NCBI GenBank assembly: GCA_005805305.1
Contig: SYMW01000252.1
Location: 1-41,470 of the forward strand
Length of the DNA: 41,470 bases
Source: Verrucomicrobiales bacterium
GTDB lineage: Bacteria > Verrucomicrobiota > Verrucomicrobiia > Limisphaerales > F1-80-MAGS106
Direction: 5' to 3'
Position 1 is the first letter of the stretch, and each line of letters begins with the position of its first letter. Shown here piece by piece: positions 32,735 to 40,387 of this stretch. Under the pieces are notes generated by a model. The model worked only from the letters and a program-made list of their open reading frames with translations. It did no database searches and was not told where the DNA came from. The position numbers were made by a program, and so were the translations under genes.

Positions 32735-33946
32735 ATGGTGAGCGCCAAATCCATCGGCAGTCTCTATGTGCATGTGCCATTTTGCGCCGCAAAATGTCAT
32801 TACTGCGCCTTTTTCTCAGCCAAGCCTCAAGGAGACGTGGTGGACCGTTACGTGGACGCCTTGATTCGAGAGCTGGAAATGGTGAGCGGGGATATTCAGC
32901 CGAGAACTATTTTTTTTGGAGGCGGCACCCCGTCGCTCCTGAGTCTTTCCCAATGGGAGATCCTGCTGGGAGCGATGGACCGGTTGGGCCTGACGGGGGC
33001 GGAGGAATGGACAGTGGAATGCAACCCCGCGACGGTTTCCCTCGACAAGGCACGATTACTCGCGGACCACGGGGTGAATCGGATTTCGATGGGTGTCCAA
33101 TCGCTCGATGAAGCCCTGCTCCATCGTCTCGGCCGGGTGCATACCCGCGACATGGTTTTCCGTTCCGTGGACACGCTTCGAAAGGCAGGGATCCAGAATT
33201 TGAACCTCGATCTCATGTTCGCCATTCCAGGGCAGACGAGGAAGGTTTGGCGGAACACCCTGCGCGAGGCGATCGCCCTCGACAGCGAGCATCTCTCATC
33301 CTACGAAGTCATTTACGAGGAGGATACCGCGCTTTACGCGCAGCTTAAAGCCGGGCAGTTTGACGTGGACGAGGATCTCGCCTGCGACCTGTACGATGAC
33401 TTGGTGGAAGTCGCCGGGGCGAGCGGCTTCACGCAATACGAAGTCGCCAACTTTGCCCGCAACCGCGCCTCTCCATCGTCAATCCGCGAGGAAATCCCAA
33501 GCCGCGCGTGCCGGCACAACGTGAACTATTGGCGGGGCGGTGAATTTCATGGGCTGGGTCCGAGCGCCGCCGGTTTCACAAACCAAGTTCGCACGAAGAA
33601 CTGGTCGAACACCCAGCTCTATTGCGAGCAACTGGAGAAAGGTCAAAGAGCCATCGAATCCCAAGATCGCCTCCCCCCCCTGGCACGAGCAGGCGAAATC
33701 GCCGGTTTCGGACTCCGCATGAACGCCGGATGGCCTTTTGATGCTTTCAAGAGAACGACTGGTTTCGACCTGCGGGAACATTGGCTGGACTCCATGAACA
33801 CGCTTGTGGCGGAGGGGACAGCGATCCTGGACGAGACTCGCTTCGCTCTCACGCCATGTGGCTTGAGGTTCGCTGACCGTGCGGCCAGTCTATTCCTGCG
33901 AGATGTCTCGCCCGATGCTTGCCTGGGATCGCCATCACGGGGATAA
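32735..33946 (+). CDS. hemW: HemW-like radical SAM heme chaperone (coproporphyrinogen III oxidase-like)
   Basis: The 403-aa cytosolic protein carries SLYVHVPFCAAKCHYCAFFSAK, the CxxxCxxC radical SAM motif in the HemN/HemW setting. It continues with IFFGGGTPSLLSLSQWEILL, EWTVECNPATV, NRISMGVQSLDEALLHRLGR and LNLDLMFAIPGQTRKVW. HemW proteins were long annotated as HemN but lack coproporphyrinogen oxidase activity and instead bind haem for delivery to proteins. The N-terminus here starts right at the first strand, without the extra N-terminal region of HemN, which favours HemW. The C-terminal HemN_C-type domain (EIAGFGLRMNAGWPFDAFKRTTGFDLREH) is present. It overlaps the next gene by 44 bases. 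Confidence 0.88.
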   Translation: MVSAKSIGSLYVHVPFCAAKCHYCAFFSAKPQGDVVDRYVDALIRELEMVSGDIQPRTIFFGGGTPSLLSLSQWEILLGAMDRLGLTGAEEWTVECNPATVSLDKARLLADHGVNRISMGVQSLDEALLHRLGRVHTRDMVFRSVDTLRKAGIQNLNLDLMFAIPGQTRKVWRNTLREAIALDSEHLSSYEVIYEEDTALYAQLKAGQFDVDEDLACDLYDDLVEVAGASGFTQYEVANFARNRASPSSIREEIPSRACRHNVNYWRGGEFHGLGPSAAGFTNQVRTKNWSNTQLYCEQLEKGQRAIESQDRLPPLARAGEIAGFGLRMNAGWPFDAFKRTTGFDLREHWLDSMNTLVAEGTAILDETRFALTPCGLRFADRAASLFLRDVSPDACLGSPSRG

Positions 33947-34868
33947 TCCATGGGTGCGCCCTATCCAATCACTCAGGCGATCGGCGGCAATTGTTCTGAT
34001 GCTGGCATGCCAATCCTCCACCTCGGCCCAAGCCGCAATGAACGCCACGAAATCCCCTGTCGAACGTTTGCTGAACCTCCCGCGCCCCCTGGTCATTGCC
34101 CATCGAGGCTTTTCGGCTGTGGCTCCCGAAAATACTTTGGCCGCCTTCGAACGAGGCGTCGCGTCGGGCGCCGACCTCGTCGAGTTGGATTACCACCACA
34201 GCAAGGACGAGGAGCTTGTGGTGCTCCACGACGCCACTCTCGACCGCACGACCGACGCCCTATCCCTGTGGGGAGGCAAGGCATTGAAAGTTTCCGACCG
34301 CTCGCTCGAAGAGCTTCGCCTGCTGCAAACAGGACTTTGGTTTCGGCCTCCCTCCCCCCAACTCACCCTCCCAACGCTCGCTGAGGCCCTGGATGTGATC
34401 CAACGCGGCAGCTCGACGCTCATCGAACGCAAAGCGGGCGCTCCTGATGGGTGCGTGAAGCTGATCCGCGAACGCGGTCTCCTCAACCAGGTCGTTGTCC
34501 AGGCCTTCGACTGGGAATATCTGCGGGCTTACAAACGGCTCGAGCCGAGCCAAATTCTCGGGGCCCTGGGTCCACCTTCGGCTCGTGAAAAAAGAAAACT
34601 CACGGACTCAGAGAAGACGCTGAGCGCCGGCTGGCTCGACGAAATCAAATCCATCGGAGCACGGGTCGCCGTGTGGAACAGCCAAGTGACGCGGTCTTCT
34701 GTCCGGGCAGCCCACAGAAGAGGCCTCAGTGTCTGGATCTACACCATCAACGACGAGGCCACGGCCCGCAAACTCCTAAAGATCGGGGTCGACGGAATCA
34801 TCACAGACAACCCGGCCATCATTTGGAAGTCGATGGCGGAGCTCCGCCCGCCTGGCCGCCGGTTCTAA
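33903..34868 (+). CDS. Glycerophosphodiester phosphodiesterase family protein
   Basis: This enzyme should hydrolyse glycerophosphodiesters to glycerol-3-phosphate and an alcohol, with a divalent metal. The GDPD TIM-barrel signature is clear: LVIAHRGFSAVAPENTLAAFERGVASGADLVELDYHHSKDEELVVLHDATLDRTT, containing the HR-PEN catalytic His, the E-x-D metal ligands and the second His (VLHD). Later blocks are LPTLAEALDVI, STLIERKAG and the end VDGIITDNPAIIW. Start choices are GTG 33879, ATG 33903 and ATG 34038; 33903 is kept because it includes a plausible signal segment (RRSAAIVLMLACQSSTSAQA), implying export. It overlaps HemW by 44 bases and is convergent with the CNNM gene. Confidence 0.88.
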   Translation: MSRPMLAWDRHHGDNPWVRPIQSLRRSAAIVLMLACQSSTSAQAAMNATKSPVERLLNLPRPLVIAHRGFSAVAPENTLAAFERGVASGADLVELDYHHSKDEELVVLHDATLDRTTDALSLWGGKALKVSDRSLEELRLLQTGLWFRPPSPQLTLPTLAEALDVIQRGSSTLIERKAGAPDGCVKLIRERGLLNQVVVQAFDWEYLRAYKRLEPSQILGALGPPSAREKRKLTDSEKTLSAGWLDEIKSIGARVAVWNSQVTRSSVRAAHRRGLSVWIYTINDEATARKLLKIGVDGIITDNPAIIWKSMAELRPPGRRF

Positions 34869-34893
34869 GCACTGTCTGGAATTTCCAGGGGCT

Positions 34894-36210
34894 CTATGGT
34901 TTTGTTTTGAGGGGCTTCGCCGTCATGACGAGGACCTTGTCCACTCGATGATGATCCATGTCGAGCACCTCGAAAATGTAGCCCTGGCTTTCAAAGGTCT
35001 CGCCTTCCTTGGGAATGTGTCCCAGCTGTTTGACGACGAATCCGGCGAGTGTCTGATACTCCGTGTAAGCGTCCCCGCCAAATTTGAAATTCGGGAGCGC
35101 GTTCTCCACGGCCTCGGGGTGAATGGTGGCGTCGATGAGCCAGGAGCCGTCATCGCGTCTTTTGGCCTCCGGCCTCGCGCGTTCGCCTTGCGTGGGAAAT
35201 TCACCCACGACAGCCTCCATGACGTCGTTCAAGGTCACCAAACCCAGAATGTTGCCGAACTCGTCGGCAACGAGCGCGATGTGGGTGCCAGACTGCTTGA
35301 ACGTCTCCACGAGCTGGAGCACGGTCTGCGACTCCGGCACGATGAGCGGAGGCACCATGAGGTCCTTCAGATGGACGTTGGCGCCCGCGGCCAGATTGGC
35401 ATAAATCGACTTGATGGACACCATGCCCGCGGCGACCTCGCGACTGCCCTTGTAAACCGGAAAGTGCGTGTGATTGCTCACCACGATCTTGTGCCAGATC
35501 TGATCGTGCGTGTCGTCCTGGTTGAGCCAGATCAGTTTGGGGCGCGGCGTCATGATGTCCCGCACGGGCAATTGATCAAGCTCCAGCGCGCTGTGCACGA
35601 TATGGCTCTCCACTTTATTGAACGCTCCAGCCCGGACTCCCTCTTGCATCATGACCCGGACTTCCTCTTCTGATACCGCCACATCCTTCTCATATTTGAA
35701 GCCGAGCAATCGAAGCAATGTCTCCGTGGAATTGCTGAGAAACGCCACCACCGGCCCCGCAAATCTCGAAAGCCAGTTCATGGGCCTCGCCACGATCATG
35801 GCGATGCGCTCGGGGTTGCTCATCCCAAAGCGTTTCGGCACGAGCTCGCCCAGCACGAGGGAGAAAAAGGCGATGATCGTCACCACAACCCCCAGGGAGA
35901 TCTGCTGAGCGTAGTCGGCAAAAAACTTCAATTTGACCATGGCTCGCGCCATTTCGGCAGCCAGCGTCGCGCCCCCAAACGCCCCTGCTAAAAGGCCCAC
36001 GAGCGTGATCCCTATCTGCACGGTCGACAGAAATCGATTCGGAGATTCGGCTAGTTCCAAGGCTATTCTAGCGTTCCCATTCCCTTGTTCCGCTAGACGG
36101 CGCAGCCGGGACTTCTTGGACGATACAACGGCGATCTCCGCCATCGCAAAAACCCCGTTGGCGAGGAGCAGAAAAAAAATGAGGACTATTTCAAACGCGA
36201 TCTGACTCAT
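34894..36210 (-). CDS. CNNM/CorC-type hemolysin family membrane protein
   Basis: The 438-aa protein has the standard order of this family. An N-terminal CNNM (DUF21) transmembrane domain opens MSQIAFEIVLIFFLLLANGVFAMAEIAVVSSKKSRLRRLAEQGNGNA and contains LVGLLAGAFGGATLA and LGELVPKRFGMSNPERIA. It is followed by a CBS pair (VRDIMTPRPKLIWLNQDD...HFPVYKGS and LMVPPLIVPESQTVLQLVETFKQSGTHIALVADEFGNILGLVTLNDVMEAVVGEF) and a C-terminal CorC_HlyC domain (DGSWLIDATIHPEAVENAL...TLAGFVVKQLGHIPKEGETFE). Relatives export Mg2+ or Na+; the old hemolysin name is historical. It lies 55 bases after the short NfeD gene and ends the FloA-NfeD cluster. Confidence 0.92.
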   Translation of the reverse strand: MSQIAFEIVLIFFLLLANGVFAMAEIAVVSSKKSRLRRLAEQGNGNARIALELAESPNRFLSTVQIGITLVGLLAGAFGGATLAAEMARAMVKLKFFADYAQQISLGVVVTIIAFFSLVLGELVPKRFGMSNPERIAMIVARPMNWLSRFAGPVVAFLSNSTETLLRLLGFKYEKDVAVSEEEVRVMMQEGVRAGAFNKVESHIVHSALELDQLPVRDIMTPRPKLIWLNQDDTHDQIWHKIVVSNHTHFPVYKGSREVAAGMVSIKSIYANLAAGANVHLKDLMVPPLIVPESQTVLQLVETFKQSGTHIALVADEFGNILGLVTLNDVMEAVVGEFPTQGERARPEAKRRDDGSWLIDATIHPEAVENALPNFKFGGDAYTEYQTLAGFVVKQLGHIPKEGETFESQGYIFEVLDMDHHRVDKVLVMTAKPLKTKP

Positions 36211-36265
36211 TGCCTGGCGCCCCGAGCGTGCCTCGGTTTAATGGCTTACTAATTCCTGAAAGGAT

Positions 36266-36721
36266 CTACTTTTCGCGCACAACCACTCGCGCGCCCTCGA
36301 CGGCCACCACTTGGATCGACTCCCCACGGTCAATCAAACCTCCTTCCGTGATGACATCGACGCGTTTTCCGTTGATGAAGGCGGAACCGGAGGGCCTCAA
36401 CTGGGTGATCGCCACCCCCGTGCAATGCAGCAGCTCTGGCTTCGCCACATCAAGCTCGCCGACGACACTTTTCGAGATGAACATTCTCCCGATTCGGCTG
36501 TCCGGAAAAAATTTCAGCCAGGCAAAGGTTCCCATTGCCAAGCCGGCCACCACCACGCCGAAAATCAAGTTGCCGGTTTGGAAGCCAAAATCCGTGTAGG
36601 CGAGGATCACGGACGCGACGAGACAGAGAAAACCAATGGCGCCCGCGATCATTCCTGGCAGCACCGTCTCCAAGAACATCAAGGTGGCGCCAACAAGGAG
36701 GAGTGTGATGATAGTCAGCAT
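36266..36721 (-). CDS. Short NfeD-like membrane protein
   Basis: The 151-aa protein has three or four hydrophobic helices (MLTIITLLLVGATLMFLETVLPGMIAGAIGFLCLVASVILAYTDFGF, LIFGVVVAGLAMGTFAWLKFF) and a C-terminal OB-fold domain (GVAITQLRPSGSAFINGKRVDVITEGGLIDRGESIQVVAVEGARVVVRE), the NfeD_C signature. It corresponds to the short, protease-free NfeD form, which acts with flotillins in membrane microdomains. The same NfeD_C pattern ends the long NfeD gene at 38842-40332, so the window holds both forms around FloA. It lies between the unknown 229-aa gene and CNNM on the same strand, probably one transcript. Confidence 0.88.
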   Translation of the reverse strand: MLTIITLLLVGATLMFLETVLPGMIAGAIGFLCLVASVILAYTDFGFQTGNLIFGVVVAGLAMGTFAWLKFFPDSRIGRMFISKSVVGELDVAKPELLHCTGVAITQLRPSGSAFINGKRVDVITEGGLIDRGESIQVVAVEGARVVVREK

Positions 36722-36751
36722 CGATGTGGGTCCCGGCTGAGATGCCGGTTG

Positions 36752-37441
36752 TTAACGCTCCAAGCTCTTTGGTGGACCGAAGACCAACGACCCGATGAAA
36801 GCCTGCCGAGCTCTCCGAGCATCTCGCCACATGGAGGTGGTTCGCCTGCGGGCGGCGTGCCCGTGGGAGGGCGCCGCCATCCTCGGAGCCCGCTTGTGGA
36901 GCTCGAATGCGGAATCGTCAATGGCGCGGGAAGCTTCGACCACGTTGGCAGGCGGAGGCCGATCGGCACTTATCTTCGCGATGACCGCCTGCATGGGAGC
37001 GGATTCGCTGCGCGGGGAAGGTTGCTGTCGGGACGACATCCCAGGCGTGCCAGCGACCCCCTCGGCTGGGATCATCCGCCCGCGAGACGGCTGCACGGGA
37101 CCAACGCTGGATGGAATCTCTTGAGTCGAACGGCGTAACTCGCCTTCAAGCGTGTGCGTGTGACTTGGGACGCGGGGCGGCGCTGGAGGAGCTCGATCCT
37201 CTATGCGAGGCTCCTCTCCCAGAAGTCGGCGCAAGGCTTCCTCAAAGTCTTGCGGCTCGGTCGGCTGCGGCGGTCTCCCGGCCGGCCGCTCCTGCCCGGC
37301 TCGGCCCTCCGATTCCCGCGCTTCCTTCTCCTGGCGCCGCTTCATCAGCCAGTTGGAAAACGCGCTGACCAGGAAAATGGCCAGCAAGACCAGCGGGTTG
37401 TCGAACAAGTTTGCCGCGAAAGCAGGATTCATCGAATCCAT
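36752..37441 (-). CDS. Membrane-anchored proline-rich protein of unknown function
   Basis: I do not recognise this 229-aa protein. It has a single hydrophobic N-terminal segment (NLFDNPLVLLAIFLVSAFSNWLMKRRQ), a highly charged region (EKEARESEGRAGQERPAGRPPQPTEPQDFEEALRRLLGEEPR) and a Pro/Arg/Ser-rich, probably disordered middle. The C-terminal part, MRRRTTSMWRDARRARQAFIGSLVFGPPKSLER-like, is a basic helix. The FEEALRRLLGE segment resembles a short helix seen after the anchor of small FloA-linked proteins, which suggests a docking motif; this is tentative. It sits 9 bases after floA and 30 bases before the short NfeD gene, so it is likely part of the same operon and the same membrane-domain machinery. 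Confidence 0.7.
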   Translation of the reverse strand: MDSMNPAFAANLFDNPLVLLAIFLVSAFSNWLMKRRQEKEARESEGRAGQERPAGRPPQPTEPQDFEEALRRLLGEEPRIEDRAPPAPPRVPSHTHTLEGELRRSTQEIPSSVGPVQPSRGRMIPAEGVAGTPGMSSRQQPSPRSESAPMQAVIAKISADRPPPANVVEASRAIDDSAFELHKRAPRMAAPSHGHAARRRTTSMWRDARRARQAFIGSLVFGPPKSLER

Positions 37442-37450
37442 GGCAAGGGA

Positions 37451-38518
37451 TTATGGTTTCACAGACTGTCCGCCAACGGCGCCCGCGTCTCCCCCGTCGC
37501 TTCCGATGCGCTCGCGCATCGTCGTGTCGGCTTGGACATTTTGGAGCCGATAGTAATCCATGACGCCGAGGTGCCCTTTGTCGAAGGCTCGAGCGACCGC
37601 CTGCGGGATCTGCGCTTCGGCCTCCACGACCCGCGCGCGCATCTCCGAGACGCGCGCCACCATTTCTTGCTCCGTGGCCACCGCGGCGGCGCGGCGCACT
37701 TCCGCCTGCGCTTGTGCGATGAGCTTGTTGGCCTCGGCTTGCTCGGCTTGCAGCTTCGCTCCCACATTTTCCCCCACGTCCACGTCGGCAATGTCGATCG
37801 AAAGAATCTCGAACGCCGTATTACTGTCGAGAGCTTTGCCTAAAACAGTTTTGGATATGCGGTCTGGATTCTCAAGCACCTGCTTATAGCTGTCCGAGGA
37901 ACCGATCGTGGACACAATGCCTTCACCCACGCGAGCAATGATGGTTTCCTCCGTCGCGCCTCCTACAAACCGGTCGAGATTCGTTCGCACAGTCACGCGG
38001 GCTTTCGCGCGGATGACGATTCCGTCCTTCGCAACCGCATCGATCGTGGTTTTGCTGGCGGTGGGGGCCGGGCAATCGATCACTTTCGGGTTGACCGAAG
38101 TCTTCACCGCTTCCAACACAGTCTTGCCGGTCCCTTTTGTCGCGAGATCGATCGCGCAAGCCCGGTCGAAGATGAGGTTGATGCCGGCCTTTTTCGCGGC
38201 GACGAGAGCCAGAACTACCATTTGCACGTTGCCGCCAGCCAGAAAGTGGGTGGACAAGTCATCGATGGAAACGGGGAGGCCGGACTTCACCGCCGTGATT
38301 CGCCCATCCACAATCAGGCCAAGGGGAATCCGACGGAGCCGCAGCGCGATCAGCTCAGTGACCGTCACTTTGGCTCCGGAGAAAAGCGCGCGGATGTAGA
38401 TCATTCCAAAGTTGATCAGGAGGATGCCGAACACGAACAACACCAGGCCGCCGATGCCGTAAAGAAGGATGTCCAATCTGAAGGCTGGCAAATTGATTTG
38501 TGCGAAAATGGAGGTCAT
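37451..38518 (-). CDS. floA: Flotillin-like protein FloA
   Basis: The 355-aa protein matches FloA (YqfA/UPF0365), a bacterial flotillin that organises membrane microdomains. The ATG at 38518 gives [51 protein letters not shown], a membrane hairpin region; the track starts 35 codons earlier. The SPFH-like domain follows, with [42 protein letters not shown] and [41 protein letters not shown]. Next is the coiled EA-rich repeat ([55 protein letters not shown]), and the C-terminal [15 protein letters not shown] is diagnostic. Length is near the family norm of about 330. It starts the operon with the unknown gene, short NfeD and CNNM. Confidence 0.95.
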   Translation of the reverse strand: MTSIFAQINLPAFRLDILLYGIGGLVLFVFGILLINFGMIYIRALFSGAKVTVTELIALRLRRIPLGLIVDGRITAVKSGLPVSIDDLSTHFLAGGNVQMVVLALVAAKKAGINLIFDRACAIDLATKGTGKTVLEAVKTSVNPKVIDCPAPTASKTTIDAVAKDGIVIRAKARVTVRTNLDRFVGGATEETIIARVGEGIVSTIGSSDSYKQVLENPDRISKTVLGKALDSNTAFEILSIDIADVDVGENVGAKLQAEQAEANKLIAQAQAEVRRAAAVATEQEMVARVSEMRARVVEAEAQIPQAVARAFDKGHLGVMDYYRLQNVQADTTMRERIGSDGGDAGAVGGQSVKP

Positions 38519-38841
38519 AATAGAGTGTGTTGGTTTCTGTTCATGGCAAATGTCATTGACTTGAAAGCGACTATAACTTCTTGCGTTAGCTGCCTTCGTG
38601 CCAGATTCAACGAGGATGGCCAACGAGCGCGTGCTAATGGTTTGAAAGCCCTTTGGAGCTCATTTGGGAGTCTTCATGTGGCAAGTGAGAATCCACCTGT
38701 GCGCAGCAAGGACCCACATTCAACCGCCATTTTAGGCAGCATTTTGCGAGCATGAGGCCTGAATCACCCCAATCGCCTGCCGTCAAAGCCCGAGGCCGAC
38801 AATGCAATAACAGGCACGGAAAAAGCTTTTCCACCCCTCGA
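38519..38841. other. Divergent promoter region floA / nfeD, no gene
   Basis: This 323-base interval separates floA (minus) from the long NfeD gene (plus) and should contain both promoters. If the NfeD ATG at 38752 is used instead of 38842, the gap is 233 bases. TTGACTTG...TATAAC (near 38557-38578) resembles promoter boxes, but the spacing is far too short for a sigma70 site. Confidence 0.5.
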
Positions 38842-40332
38842 ATGTCAGCACCTCCTGAAAAACGAAGCGCAGCCCGCGCTTGGTTCGCGGCGTGGCCAAC
38901 CGCGGCATTCGTGCTCGCCGCCCTGCTCGCGGGGCGCGTTGGCGGCGCCGCGGCCGCCGAACGGCCGGAGCTCGCCATCCCTGCCAAGGACAAGGTGTAC
39001 GTCATCCCCATCCGCGAGAATATCATGCCACCCTTGGTGTACGTGGTCCGCCGAGGGGTCAAAGATGCCATGGAGTCGGGCGCCACCGCGTTGATTCTCG
39101 ACATGAAAACCGATGGCGGCAGGGTGGATGTGACGGAGGAAATCATCGAAATCGTCAGCAAGTTCAAGGGAACCACGGTGACGTATGTCAACGACCGGGC
39201 CTTCTCGGCAGGCGCTTTCATCTCCACGGCGACCCAAAAAATCTACATGGCGCCTCAAAGCGTCATCGGCGCGGCGGCGCCGATCATGATGGCGCCGGGA
39301 GGAGGAGTCGCCGAAAAGCTCCCCGACACCATGGAGGTCAAGATGACCTCCGCGGTCCGGGCACTGGTCCGCGTTCAAGCCGAAAAAAACGGTCACAACA
39401 TCGAAGTCGTCGAAGCGATGATAGACAAGACCAAGGAGTTGAAAATGGATGGCGAGGTCTTGAACAAAGAGGGAAACATCCTGACGCTGACCGACCGTCA
39501 GGCGTCGAAGGAGTATGGGGACCCTCCGAAAAAACTGCTTTCCTCAGGCACTGTGGAGTCGCTCGACGCGCTCCTGGTTGAGCTCGGCTACACCGCCGCG
39601 CAGCGAGTGGATATCCAGCCGACAGGGGCGGAAAAACTAGGCACCTGGATCAACGCGATCGCGCCCATCCTGCTCATCATTGGCATGATTGGAGTCTACA
39701 TCGAATTCAAAACACCGGGCTTCGGGTTGCCGGGAATCATCGGAATCATCGCGTTCACCCTTTATTTCTTCGGAGGCTACGTCGCCGGCCTCTCGGGGGC
39801 GGGATGGGGGGTTGTGTTCGTTTTGGGACTGGTCCTGGTGGCCGTGGAGTTATTCCTCTTTCCTGGAACTTTCATCGCCGGAATCACGGGCGGGGTGCTG
39901 ATGCTGGTGGCGATTGTCATGGGCATGGTGGACATGTATCCCGGCGCGCCTTCGTGGCCCGCGTTTCCGCAACTGCGAATTCCACTTCGGGACATCAGCG
40001 TGGCTATCATCGTCTCGCTCGCGGTTGTCGTCGTCATGGCGGGCTATTTCCCGAAGAGTTCACTCTACAATAAACTCGTGTCACAAACGGCCAGCGGAGA
40101 GGCCTTCAACACCGCGGAAGAGGAGCGGCACACCTCCCAAGTTGGTTTGAACGGCGTGGCGATTTCTCCGTTGCTCCCCGGCGGAAAAGCTCGGTTCGGC
40201 GACCGAATCCTCGATGTCATCACTCAAGGAGAGCTGATCGAAAAAGGCTCTAAAGTAAAAATCATCGGGCACAGCGCCTCGGTCGCAGTGGTCGAGGAAC
40301 ACGGAGGGAACGAGGGCTCCATCCCGGGATGA
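38842..40332 (+). CDS. Long-form NfeD protein (ClpP-like serine protease, membrane domain, OB-fold)
   Basis: The 496-aa protein starts at ATG 38842 with a signal peptide (MSAPPEKRSAARAWFAAWPTAAFVLAALLAGRVGGAAAAE); the ORF also allows ATG 38752. The N-terminal half is a ClpP-class serine protease: KVYVIPIRENIMPPLVYVVRRGVKDAMESGATALILDMKTDGG, then VTYVNDRAFSAGAFISTATQKIYMAPQSVIGAAAPI, where the Ser of AFSAG is the nucleophile position and a Lys dyad is expected downstream. About six transmembrane helices follow (INAIAPILLIIGMIGVYIEFKTPGFGLPGIIGIIAFTLYFFGGYVAGL...). The C-terminal NfeD OB-fold reads GVAISPLLPGGKARFGDRILDVITQGELIEKGSKVKIIG. Archaeal relatives cleave stomatin; here the partner is probably the divergent FloA. 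Confidence 0.92.
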   Translation: MSAPPEKRSAARAWFAAWPTAAFVLAALLAGRVGGAAAAERPELAIPAKDKVYVIPIRENIMPPLVYVVRRGVKDAMESGATALILDMKTDGGRVDVTEEIIEIVSKFKGTTVTYVNDRAFSAGAFISTATQKIYMAPQSVIGAAAPIMMAPGGGVAEKLPDTMEVKMTSAVRALVRVQAEKNGHNIEVVEAMIDKTKELKMDGEVLNKEGNILTLTDRQASKEYGDPPKKLLSSGTVESLDALLVELGYTAAQRVDIQPTGAEKLGTWINAIAPILLIIGMIGVYIEFKTPGFGLPGIIGIIAFTLYFFGGYVAGLSGAGWGVVFVLGLVLVAVELFLFPGTFIAGITGGVLMLVAIVMGMVDMYPGAPSWPAFPQLRIPLRDISVAIIVSLAVVVVMAGYFPKSSLYNKLVSQTASGEAFNTAEEERHTSQVGLNGVAISPLLPGGKARFGDRILDVITQGELIEKGSKVKIIGHSASVAVVEEHGGNEGSIPG

Positions 40333-40387
40333 TTTCCGCCTCGGATCGATGGGCGGCGACAAAACTGGCAAGGGGAGGCGCCTAGAG

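Noticed and set aside
38557-38578. TTGACTTG..TATAAC as a sigma70 promoter
   Set aside because: Spacing between the boxes is about 10 bases, far below 16-18.
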